Shown: one piece after another, positions 50,773-59,467 of the stretch
Position numbering within the stretch: position 1 is the stretch's first letter
How the letters are laid out: each line of letters starts with the position of its first letter
Assembly: GCA_028285265.1 (NCBI GenBank)
Contig: JANQPX010000037.1
Coordinates: 124,001-188,000 of the forward strand
Source of the DNA: Geminicoccaceae bacterium
Lineage (GTDB): Bacteria > Pseudomonadota > Alphaproteobacteria > Geminicoccales > Geminicoccaceae
Direction: 5' to 3'
Length of the DNA: 64,000 nucleotides
The notes under the pieces: model-generated
What the model was told of the DNA's origin: nothing
Database searches by the model: none
Seen by the model: only the letters and a program-made list of their open reading frames with translations
Program-made: the position numbers and the translations under genes

Positions 50773-52689
50773 ATGTGTGGCATCGCCGGTTTCCAAGGTG
50801 GTTACGGACGTGATCTGCTGACGCGTTTTAACGTCAGACAACAACATCGCGGTCCGGATGATCAGGATATCTGGTACGATAGCGTTGATCGCATAGGACT
50901 AGCTCATCGCCGCTTGAGCATCATTGATCTCAGCCCTGAGGCTGCCCAGCCGATGTGCGATGAGAGCGGGAATATACAGCTGGTCTGTAATGGCGAAATC
51001 TATAACTTCCGTGAACTTCGTAGCTTTCTTGAAAGCAAGGGCTACTCGTTCAAGACGCAATGCGATGTCGAGGTCCTGATCCACCTTTATGACTTCGAGG
51101 GTCCGGATATGCTGGACCGACTCAACGGTATGTACGCGCTGGCAATCTGGGACCGACGAAAGAAGTCGCTGTTTCTTGCGGTCGATCACGCAAGGATTAA
51201 GCCGCTCTATTATGCCGAAACGCCGAACGGTTTCGTCTTCGCCTCCGAGATCAAGGCGCTGTTGGAAGTCCCGGATCTCGATCGCTCGATTAATCCGAAC
51301 GCCATTCACTATCATCTTGCTTATCTATGGTGTCCGGCAGGCGACACGATGCTGAAAGCCGTTCGGAAATGCGAACCTGGCCAGGCCCTCATGGTCGAAG
51401 AGGGTCGTATTCAGCGGATCTGGACCCACGAACCGCCCCACTATCATGCGCCAATCCGGGCGATCGATGAGCGTGACGCAATTGCTGCCCTAACTGAGGA
51501 GCTTGAAGCTGCCGTTGAGCGTCAAATGGTGAGCGATGTTCCCGTTGGTGCCTTCCTCTCGGGCGGTCTCGACTCAAGTCTCATCGTCGCGTTGATGGCA
51601 AAGCATACTGAGGCGGCTAGCTTGCCCTGCTACACGATCAAGTCAGCGATTGGGGCGCATCGTGGCTGGGTGGATGACTTGCCCTATGCTCGGCAAGCGG
51701 CACAGCATCTCGGTGTTAAGCTCACAGAGATCGAGATCACGCCACCATCGGCTGACGACGTCGCGTCCATGATCTATACCCTCGACGAACCCCAATCCGA
51801 CATCGCGCCGATCAATGCTCTCCTCATTTCAGCGCGTGCGCGACAGGACGGTGTCAAAGTGCTGCTGTCTGGCGCCGGCGGCGATGATGTGTTTTCAGGC
51901 TATCGCCGCCATATTGCTCTTCGATTGGAGCGCTATTGGGGCTGGCTACCATCATCTCTTCGACGCGCTGTTCGCCAGGGCTCGAGGCTTGCGCCGGGAG
52001 GTACAGGTTGGGGGCGGCGACTGCAGACAGCCTTTCGTTCCGCTGATCGACCACAAGACGAGCGATTGATGTCAACGTTTTTCTGGTCGGATCGAGACGT
52101 TCGAAGCGAGCTCTATTCCAGTGACTTTCATGCAATGGTGGATGGTGAGCCTGTGCTCAAGCCACTTGTCGAACGATTTGAGCGGCTCGGTTCAAATGTG
52201 CCGGATTTGAATAAGCTCCTTTATCTTGAACAGCAATTCTTTCTCGCTGATCACAATCTAAACTACACCGACAAAGCAAGTATGGCTGAGAGCATCGAGG
52301 TGCGCGTACCTTTTCTCGATCGCGAACTCATGAAGTTTGCTGCAACTTTGCCCGTGGATCTCAAGCTGAACGGCACCAAGACCAAGTATCTTCTTAGGAA
52401 AGTGGCGGAGCCGCTCTTGCCCCGCGATGTCATCTATCGTCCGAAGGTTGGTTTCGGAGCGCCCTTACAAGAATGGCTGGACAATGATCTCAGGGGCATG
52501 GTTGAGGACACTCTCTCGCGCGAAAGCTTAAGAAACCGCGGCTGGTTTGATCCCGACGCGGTCGATCGCCTTCGCGCCGACAACAAGGCTGGTCGTATCG
52601 ACGCGGCCTCGACAATTTTTGAGATGGTTTGTCTGGAGCTGTGGATGCGACGCTTCGTCGACAATCAAGGCCTGGCTGCGGCTGCCTAA
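50773..52689 (+). CDS. asnB: Glutamine-dependent asparagine synthetase-like amidotransferase
   Basis: 638 residues. Cys2 starts the glutaminase domain (MCGIAGF, RQQHRGPDDQ, CNGEIYNFRELR); the synthetase domain has the pyrophosphate loop PVGAFLSGGLDSSLIVAL near 255-272 and MAESIEVRVPFLDRELM. Such AsnB homologues in polysaccharide loci may amidate uronic acids rather than make asparagine. Its stop TAA overlaps the next ATG (TAATG), so translation is coupled with the glycosyltransferase. Confidence 0.88.
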   Translation: MCGIAGFQGGYGRDLLTRFNVRQQHRGPDDQDIWYDSVDRIGLAHRRLSIIDLSPEAAQPMCDESGNIQLVCNGEIYNFRELRSFLESKGYSFKTQCDVEVLIHLYDFEGPDMLDRLNGMYALAIWDRRKKSLFLAVDHARIKPLYYAETPNGFVFASEIKALLEVPDLDRSINPNAIHYHLAYLWCPAGDTMLKAVRKCEPGQALMVEEGRIQRIWTHEPPHYHAPIRAIDERDAIAALTEELEAAVERQMVSDVPVGAFLSGGLDSSLIVALMAKHTEAASLPCYTIKSAIGAHRGWVDDLPYARQAAQHLGVKLTEIEITPPSADDVASMIYTLDEPQSDIAPINALLISARARQDGVKVLLSGAGGDDVFSGYRRHIALRLERYWGWLPSSLRRAVRQGSRLAPGGTGWGRRLQTAFRSADRPQDERLMSTFFWSDRDVRSELYSSDFHAMVDGEPVLKPLVERFERLGSNVPDLNKLLYLEQQFFLADHNLNYTDKASMAESIEVRVPFLDRELMKFAATLPVDLKLNGTKTKYLLRKVAEPLLPRDVIYRPKVGFGAPLQEWLDNDLRGMVEDTLSRESLRNRGWFDPDAVDRLRADNKAGRIDAASTIFEMVCLELWMRRFVDNQGLAAAA

Positions 52690-53882
52690 TGATGACGAGT
52701 CCGCGCCAACGTCCGCTGGTCCAGATCCTCTTGGAAGGTCTTCCGAAGTATCGAAGCGTTTTCTTAAATCGATTGAAGCAATCAGGACGGATCGACTTCA
52801 AGCTCTATCCAGCTCATCAGGCTGATCCTGGTCTCTTCGATCGGGGTGAGGCGAGTGCATTTGCTGAGGATATTGTCGCTCCCAAACGTCCAACCCGGGA
52901 GTTTCTGGGGGGAAGGCTAAGTTGGCACAGCCATTTCGAAGTCGACCCCAATCTTGGTCCGGGCGATGTTATCGTCAGCACGGGCAATCCTCGATTTCTC
53001 AACATCTATCCGATGGCCCTGGGCGCCCGGCGACGGGGTGTACCGATCATTTGGTGGTGCCAGGGATGGACTCCAGAAGCCTCTCCGGTGACGACTAAGG
53101 TAAGACATTGGCTGACGAAACATTTCCCCAATGCGGTAATGGTCTACACGGAAAAAGAGGCCAACGCCTTTATCAATATGGGCTTCCCAGCCGAGCGGAC
53201 CTTTTATCTCAACAACACCATCGATGAGACGTTGATCAAGGATGAGATCGAACGGATCAGCCCAAGCGATCTCGAGACCTTCCAGATCAGACAGGGCTTG
53301 ATGGGTCGGAAACTCTTGGTCTTTTGTAGTCGGCTTACGCCTAAGACCCGGTTGCTCCAAGCGATTGACGTCGTTCACCGGCTTCGGACCAAACACCCCG
53401 AGGTGTTGCTTGCTGTCATTGGTGATGGGGTCATGAGGGCGGAGGCCGAGCATCATGTTCAAGCTCTGGACCTTTCAAATCATGTCCATTTTCTCGGCGC
53501 GATTTTTGATGAGGCGGCCTTGTCGCCTTGGTTCCTCTCAGCAAAATGCCTCCTGTATCCGGGACCGATCGGACTCAGTCTCTTGCATGCGTTCGCCTAT
53601 GGCTTGCCAGTCGTAACCCACGATAATATGCGAAGTCAGAATCCGGAGATTGCCGCTCTTGTTCCTGGTGAGAACGGCTTGTTATTCAAACAGAATGATA
53701 TCCAGGACTTTTCGAATAGTGTCGCCACGATTCTGGCCGATCCCATGTTGCAAAAACGCATGGGGAAGAACGCTTACCGCACCGCCCATGAGGATTTTAC
53801 CATGGCTGCCATGGTAAGAAACTTTGAGGACGCGGTTTTTGCCATGCGAAGCGCAGGGGAGCCTGCGCGGCTGGCAGCTTAG
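52689..53882 (+). CDS. Glycosyltransferase, GT-B fold, family 4-like
   Basis: 397 residues (ATG 52689, or 52692). Rossmann-like C-terminal half: FCSRLTPKTRLLQAIDVVHRL, AVIGDGVMRAEAEHHVQALDLSNHVHFLGAI and CLLYPGPIGLSLLHAFAYGLPVVTHDN, GENGLLFKQNDIQDFS. The segment GPIGLSLLHAFAYG stands where most family 4 enzymes have the EX7E motif; here the first Glu is Gly/Ile and the second is His-Ala, so the catalytic mode differs or activity is altered. Part of the polysaccharide-like operon. Confidence 0.85.
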   Translation: MMTSPRQRPLVQILLEGLPKYRSVFLNRLKQSGRIDFKLYPAHQADPGLFDRGEASAFAEDIVAPKRPTREFLGGRLSWHSHFEVDPNLGPGDVIVSTGNPRFLNIYPMALGARRRGVPIIWWCQGWTPEASPVTTKVRHWLTKHFPNAVMVYTEKEANAFINMGFPAERTFYLNNTIDETLIKDEIERISPSDLETFQIRQGLMGRKLLVFCSRLTPKTRLLQAIDVVHRLRTKHPEVLLAVIGDGVMRAEAEHHVQALDLSNHVHFLGAIFDEAALSPWFLSAKCLLYPGPIGLSLLHAFAYGLPVVTHDNMRSQNPEIAALVPGENGLLFKQNDIQDFSNSVATILADPMLQKRMGKNAYRTAHEDFTMAAMVRNFEDAVFAMRSAGEPARLAA

Positions 53883-53911
53883 TACGCTCTGCATCGTGAT
53901 AGGTCTCTGAT

Positions 53912-55222
53912 ATGCCTGTTGGCGCGCTTTCAAGCGAGAAGCTTCTTAGCCTGGTTCCGGCAAAGCTGATGACTGGAGCTGCGTGGAATGCGTTGGCACA
54001 GGTCATGTATCGGGGGCTTGTCATTCTGGCGATGTTGATCGCCGCTCGCCTCCTCGGTCTCGAGCCCTTCGGTCAGCTGAGCCTGCTCTACAATACTGCA
54101 ATGACCTTCCACGTGGTTGCATCGCTTGGTCTCATCATGACCGGAACCAAGCTGGTTGCCGAGTTTGCTAAGACCGATAAGGTCAAGACCGGCCGTATCA
54201 TGGCCCTCTGCCACTATATCGCATTGATAAGTGGTGGATTAGTCGCCCTTTTGATGTTGTTAACTGCACCTTGGATTGCAGATACGGTCCTGAACGAACC
54301 GTCGCTGGTCACAGGCGTCAGACTCATCGCACTTCTATTGTTCTTTCAGGTACTTGCAGACAGTACGCTCGGTATCAATCTTGGCTTTTTAGCCTTTCGC
54401 GGCATTTTCGTTGCCAATGCCTTGACGGGCATCTGCGCTCTGTTCTTCCTTGTCGCAGGGGTTTACGGGTGGGGAATTGTCGGCGGCCTGCTTGGATTGT
54501 CGGCCGCGGAGGCTGTCCGCTTCGGGATGCTTTATCGCCTGGCCCACCGATCAGCAGATGAGAACGGCATTCCCCGAACTTGGCGGTTCCCTTCTGAAGA
54601 GCTGTCGGTGCTTTGGCATGTCAGCCTACCGGCGATGGCTACGCTCTTGCTTTGGCTACCGGTGACATGGATCGGCACACTGATGCTCGTTCGAGAGCCC
54701 GGCGGTTTTGGCGAGATGGGCCTTTTCGGCGCTGCTAATCAATGGTTTTCGCTTTTGATGTTCGTGCCGGGCGTGATTACGCAAACCATTTTACCGATCT
54801 TGAGCGAGCAAGTGAGCGCTGGAGGACGCACTGAGGCGCGGCATTTGGCTCTACGTTCCGCTGCAATCATGTTGGTTCTGGTTGCGCTGATCGCGTTACC
54901 CCTCATGGTTGGCAGCCCACTCATCGCCTCGGCCTACGGCCCGGATTTTGCTGACGGCGCTTTGGTCTTCATCTTGATGTTTGCTGTTGCGATCACAGCG
55001 GCTCCTCAAGGCATTCTCAGTAATTATTTGGCAGCGGAAAACAGGTTTTGGCTTCGTTTCCGCCTCAACGTACTATGGGCAATCTGCTATCTTATCGCGG
55101 CCTATTCTCTGGTGTCCCACGGTGCTGTAGGACTGACGTCGGCTATGATCATCGCCTATGCCGTCCGAACGCTGGCAACGCTTCTTCATGTCCTCGTCAA
55201 AAAGTCTGAACCAGGTCTGTAA
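53912..55222 (+). CDS. Polysaccharide flippase (Wzx-like, MOP superfamily)
   Basis: 436 residues with about twelve membrane helices. The opening AAWNALAQVMYRGLVILAMLIAARLLGLEPFGQLSLLYNTAM is the common start of lipopolysaccharide and exopolysaccharide exporters, and the mid-region FLAFRGIFVANALTG fits the same. It would move lipid-linked sugar units across the inner membrane. 29 bases after the glycosyltransferase. Confidence 0.88.
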   Translation: MPVGALSSEKLLSLVPAKLMTGAAWNALAQVMYRGLVILAMLIAARLLGLEPFGQLSLLYNTAMTFHVVASLGLIMTGTKLVAEFAKTDKVKTGRIMALCHYIALISGGLVALLMLLTAPWIADTVLNEPSLVTGVRLIALLLFFQVLADSTLGINLGFLAFRGIFVANALTGICALFFLVAGVYGWGIVGGLLGLSAAEAVRFGMLYRLAHRSADENGIPRTWRFPSEELSVLWHVSLPAMATLLLWLPVTWIGTLMLVREPGGFGEMGLFGAANQWFSLLMFVPGVITQTILPILSEQVSAGGRTEARHLALRSAAIMLVLVALIALPLMVGSPLIASAYGPDFADGALVFILMFAVAITAAPQGILSNYLAAENRFWLRFRLNVLWAICYLIAAYSLVSHGAVGLTSAMIIAYAVRTLATLLHVLVKKSEPGL

Positions 55223-55334
55223 ATGTCAGTGGAACTGTGGCAGGTCCAACACGTTTTGCCGTAGGTTCAGGCTTTACTGCTAAAGAGATTTTCAATAATT
55301 ATTTGGTAAATTTAAAGATTAGGGAGCGTCATCC

Positions 55335-56441
55335 ATGCTTAGTCGGGGACTTCCAGGTCGAGGCGCATTTAAAACAGTGCGTGGCACTAAGCCTCTTATT
55401 TATCATGACGGCTCACTTTATTGCTCCAGATTTGATAAGATCTTGAAGACTAATGACTATGGCGAGACTTTCGAGCAGGTCGGTCGGCTGGATCTGCAGC
55501 TTTCTCATGCTGGCGTCATTGGCATGTCATCACTCGCGCAGCGGTTGTTGCGGGCACAGGTCTACCGGATGCGGGTTCTTCCGAACGGGAACTGTGTCTA
55601 CATCTTCAAAGGGGGGATCTATACGCAGCGGGCTGGCGAACCGTTGGCCTATCTCTGCCATCCGATCGAACGTGGTAGCAGGCCAATTTCGCTTGCCAAT
55701 CGGGGCGATGAGCTCATCGTTTTCGGTGAGTATTGGAGCAACAATGAGCGCGAACCCGTCCACATCTATGGTAGCCATGATGGCGGCATCACCTGGGACG
55801 TCATCTACAGTTTCGATGCCCGGGCCATACGCCATGTCCATGGCATCAGCTACGATCCCTTTGATGATTGCTTCTGGATTTGTACCGGAGACTATGATGA
55901 CGAATGCCGCTTAATCAGAGCGTCGAAGGACTTTAGCGATCTTCAGATCGTCCGGCAGGGCGGCCAAGGTTTCCGCTTCTATAGCATTACCGTGACCGAA
56001 GACATTTTGTTGACGGCAACAGATTCGCCGATCGAACCCAATCAAATCTGCTTGTATCATAAGCAAACCGATCGATTCGATCGTGTGGCACCGATTGAGA
56101 ATTCGAATTTCTATCACTGCGTCATTGGGCGTCAGGCGTTCGTTTCGACGAACGCGGAAGCGTCCGAAACCCATGACGAGAGTGCGTCTTATGTCTGGAC
56201 AGGATCACTAGATGAGGGTGGATGGGATCACCTCTTCAGTTTTCCGGTCGACATTCCCTATCGTATCTCGACCATGCCGTTTGTGCCCGACGGCCTTTTC
56301 CAATTCAGCCGTGTTTACTTTCCAGAGGGCGATGCTCCCGATGATATTCTGGTTTGCTATGGAACAGGCCTTTCTGGTTTCTCCGATGTCATGGCCTGCT
56401 ATCGACGTGACGCGTGGCAAGCCCGGGCTCTCGCCGCATAA
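55335..56441 (+). CDS. Sialidase-like beta-propeller protein, function unknown
   Basis: 368 residues, no signal peptide. A BNR-like repeat SHDGGITWDVIYSF near 139-152, and repeated short blades with Gly-Asp and Trp/Tyr turns throughout, suggest a six-bladed propeller. The enzymatic residues of sialidases are not identifiable. Preceded by TTAGGGAGC and 112 AT-rich bases that contain TTTACT-N15-AATAAT (55273-55299), a weak promoter-like pattern. It may bind or process the polymer of this locus. Confidence 0.7.
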   Translation: MLSRGLPGRGAFKTVRGTKPLIYHDGSLYCSRFDKILKTNDYGETFEQVGRLDLQLSHAGVIGMSSLAQRLLRAQVYRMRVLPNGNCVYIFKGGIYTQRAGEPLAYLCHPIERGSRPISLANRGDELIVFGEYWSNNEREPVHIYGSHDGGITWDVIYSFDARAIRHVHGISYDPFDDCFWICTGDYDDECRLIRASKDFSDLQIVRQGGQGFRFYSITVTEDILLTATDSPIEPNQICLYHKQTDRFDRVAPIENSNFYHCVIGRQAFVSTNAEASETHDESASYVWTGSLDEGGWDHLFSFPVDIPYRISTMPFVPDGLFQFSRVYFPEGDAPDDILVCYGTGLSGFSDVMACYRRDAWQARALAA

Positions 56442-56543
56442 AGGTCTTGTGATCCATGAGGTGACGGTTCTAACGCCCGACAAAATGGTCTAGACCGAAC
56501 ATCTCATCATACGTGGCGCCAAACGAATCAAGAGGAGACAGGA

Positions 56544-57587
56544 TTGCTGACGCTCGAACGGATGCCCTTGGACGAGATCGATTGGCAAACCTTGGATGCT
56601 TTCGCCGACCGTCAGTTCCATCAAAGACGCCATTGGCTTGAGTTCGTAGCTGCTTTCACCGGCGGCGAGGTCGTGGTTGCCGAAATTAGTGATGGTGGGC
56701 AGGCCGTGGGCTACTTCTCTGGTATTTTGTTCAGGAAATTTGGGATTCCGATCCTAGGCAGCCCCTTTCGCGGTTGGACGACTGCCTATCTTGGATTCAA
56801 TCTGGAGCCTGGCGTTTCCCGTGCCGCAGCCTTGCAGGCGCTTGAGGCCTTTGCGTTTCGAAAGCTCGGTGCTTGGCACTTGGAAGTTACCGATCGCCAT
56901 ATCACCCATGAAGAAGGTGTCGAGCTCGGATTTGTGCCACGAACTTATGAAGGTTATCTGACCGAACTCGACCGCAGCGAGGATGAGATTTTTGCCAACA
57001 TGAGCAGCGCTTGCCGGCGTGCTATCAGGAAATCGAAAAAGGAAGGGGTCACGGTTGAAGAGGCGGACCCTGAAGGTTTCGCTATCGAGTACTACGAGCA
57101 ACTCAAGGACGTCTTTGCCAAACAGGAGATGACGCCCACCTACAGTTTCGATCGGGTCAAGAAGCTGATCGAGTTTATTCATCCCTCTGGCGATCTCCTG
57201 CTGGCAAGGGTGCGTAATCGCGATGGCCTTTGCATTGCAACAGGTATCTATCCAGGCTTTGGCAAGATGACCCTGTTTTGGGGCAATGGTAGCCTGCGCG
57301 CGCATCAGAATGTTCGTCCAAACGAGGCGCTACATTGGTTTGCGATGCAACACTGGAAGACGCGGGGCGTTACCGAGTTTGATTGGGGAGGGGCTGCGAG
57401 TTACAAGGCCAAATACGGTGTTCGGGAATTTACCGTCCCAGCCTTTAGGAAGTCGCGTTCAAAGTCGATCCAATATGCCCGCGATCTTGCAGAGCGCGCC
57501 TACTACTACCCCCGATGGATCAAGCGCCGCCGTCATGTCAAACGGATTGGTGTGCCGGATGTCGTCGAGCCTGGGGGCGTGCGCTAA
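56544..57587 (+). CDS. FemAB/GNAT-like acyltransferase (BioF2-like)
   Basis: 347 residues, a double-GNAT fold: ACRRAIRKSKKEGVTVEEA, YYEQLKDVFAKQEMTPTYSFDRVKKLIEF, LLLARVRNRDGLCIATGIYPGF and NVRPNEALHWFAMQHWKTRGVTEFDWGGAASYKAKYG are the usual markers. Family members attach amino acids or acyl groups to sugars or peptidoglycan. The start is TTG at 56544 after AGAGGAGACAGGA; ATG 56562 is the alternative. Last gene of the surface-sugar-like locus. Confidence 0.85.
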   Translation: MLTLERMPLDEIDWQTLDAFADRQFHQRRHWLEFVAAFTGGEVVVAEISDGGQAVGYFSGILFRKFGIPILGSPFRGWTTAYLGFNLEPGVSRAAALQALEAFAFRKLGAWHLEVTDRHITHEEGVELGFVPRTYEGYLTELDRSEDEIFANMSSACRRAIRKSKKEGVTVEEADPEGFAIEYYEQLKDVFAKQEMTPTYSFDRVKKLIEFIHPSGDLLLARVRNRDGLCIATGIYPGFGKMTLFWGNGSLRAHQNVRPNEALHWFAMQHWKTRGVTEFDWGGAASYKAKYGVREFTVPAFRKSRSKSIQYARDLAERAYYYPRWIKRRRHVKRIGVPDVVEPGGVR

Positions 57588-57607
57588 CAGCACATCGGCA
57601 TCATGCG

Positions 57608-59236
57608 CTAGGAAGCATTTTGCTGACAGCGAATGATCAAGGCTTCGTCACCGCGCAGTTCCATCACTTTATCCATTGGTTCACCATCACGGCCGTCGTG
57701 TGTGGAAAGGGCCACGACACCTCCCATCTGTTCGTCAAGCCCGACTGTCTTCACTTGGTCATCGAGATTGGCGACAATGAGATAGCGCTCACTTTCTGTT
57801 TCTCGCACATAGGCAAGGACGTCGCCGCTGACCTTCGCCGCGCTCCAGGCACCCCTTGATAAGGCAGCACTTGATCGACGAAGTGCCAGGAGATTTCGGG
57901 TCAAATTGAGCATTGAAGCAGGATCATCACGTTGTAGCTCGACACACCGGTCCGGATGATCATTGCCGAGGGGCAGCCAAGGCAGCCCTGTCGTAAAGCC
58001 TGCATGTCGCTCTTGCCGGCTCCATGGCATTGGTGTGCGCACAGGATCACGTCCCTGCTCCGGATGGGCAAGACCAAACGGATCTTGTTCCTGTCCGGGG
58101 GGAATCGGGACGTTCTCAAGTGCTAATTCGTCACCATAATACAGTGTCGGCGTGCCACGAAGCGTCAGCAGCACCAACATGGCAACGCGGGCCTGCGCGG
58201 GCCCCACGCGGCTTGCAATCCTCTTTTGGTCGTGGTTGCCCAGCACCCAGCTCGGCCAACCATCGGCGGGCAGTGCTGCCTCATATTCTTCGATGTAGGC
58301 AAGAATGGGTCTAGGCGACCAATGTTGCCACATCAAATTGAAGTTAAAGGGCAGATGCAACCCGCGCCCATCCTCTCCGTAATAGGTAACGAGCTTTTCG
58401 GCGGGTTGATAAATCTCACCGATAAGGACACAGTCCCGATCCACCGATTCCACAAGGGCTCGCATTTCGGTCGCAATCTCGTGGATTTCCGGTCTGTCTC
58501 CACTGAAGATTGGGAGCGTTCGCCGAAAGTCCGGTTGGCCGTCTTGATAATCGGGATTGAGTGGATCGTTCCGAAAACGCCAATCTTTGATGAGCAGCCA
58601 AAAAACGTCCAAGCGAAATCCGTCGACACCACGCGCTAACCAGAATTGCATGGCATCGTACATTGCACGTCGAACGGCAGGGTTTCGCCAGTTGAGGTCT
58701 GGTTGCTCTTTCAAAAACATGTGGCAATAGTACTGGCCGCTCTCGGCGTCCAATTCCCAACCACCGCCACCGGCGATGCTCACCCAATTGTTCGGCGGAC
58801 CGCCGGTAGGCGCCGGGTTCTGCCAGATGTACCAGTCGCGGTGTGCTGATGTCGGTCCGGACTTGGCGTCGAGAAACCACGGATGTTGTTCGGATGTATG
58901 GTTGGGTACGAAGTCGAGGATGAGGCGAATATTCTTGGCGTGAAGAGCTTCGACCAGGTGATCAAAGGCTTCGAGATCACCGAACAGCGGATGAATATCG
59001 GTATAATCAGCAACGTCGTAGCCAAAATCAGCCAGAGGCGACGGATAGATTGGTGTAATCCAGACCGCGTCAATGCCGAGCCATTCGAGATAGCTCAGCC
59101 GCTGGATAATCCCTTCGAGATCGCCCACTCCATCACCATCACTGTCTTGAAAAGAGCGCGGATAGATTTCGTATATGACCGCCGATTGCCACCATGTGGC
59201 CTTCGTGCTGGGAGCATGGTCATGGCTTGTTGTCAT
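57608..59236 (-). CDS. Alpha-glucosidase, GH13
   Basis: 542 residues. VIYEIYPRSFQDSDGDGVGDLEGI near 20-44, catalytic nucleophile Asp210 (GFRLDVFW), acid/base Glu274 (LIGEIY) and transition-state Asp336 (VLGNHDQKR) are complete. The features place it among GH13_23/30 alpha-glucosidases acting on alpha-glucosyl disaccharides such as maltose or sucrose in the cytoplasm. GTG 59239 is the alternative start. Converges with the FemAB-like gene. Confidence 0.92.
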   Translation of the reverse strand: MTTSHDHAPSTKATWWQSAVIYEIYPRSFQDSDGDGVGDLEGIIQRLSYLEWLGIDAVWITPIYPSPLADFGYDVADYTDIHPLFGDLEAFDHLVEALHAKNIRLILDFVPNHTSEQHPWFLDAKSGPTSAHRDWYIWQNPAPTGGPPNNWVSIAGGGGWELDAESGQYYCHMFLKEQPDLNWRNPAVRRAMYDAMQFWLARGVDGFRLDVFWLLIKDWRFRNDPLNPDYQDGQPDFRRTLPIFSGDRPEIHEIATEMRALVESVDRDCVLIGEIYQPAEKLVTYYGEDGRGLHLPFNFNLMWQHWSPRPILAYIEEYEAALPADGWPSWVLGNHDQKRIASRVGPAQARVAMLVLLTLRGTPTLYYGDELALENVPIPPGQEQDPFGLAHPEQGRDPVRTPMPWSRQERHAGFTTGLPWLPLGNDHPDRCVELQRDDPASMLNLTRNLLALRRSSAALSRGAWSAAKVSGDVLAYVRETESERYLIVANLDDQVKTVGLDEQMGGVVALSTHDGRDGEPMDKVMELRGDEALIIRCQQNAS

Positions 59237-59467
59237 CACGTCATTCCAAGAACGGTCGTCAAGTTGGAGCGATTTTCTTGCTGCGATGCACTGGAAGATG
59301 ATGTCGTATCAATCTCATTTTTCACCCGATGATTAAGGCGTTCAAGGCGGATTACATAAATGTTGCATTGCACAAAATTTGCTTTTGAAGTAGCTTTCAT
59401 GGACCAGCCGTGCCATGTTCCGGCAGCCTTGGAACATTTTGACACAATTCAGCTGGACTAGACGAGC

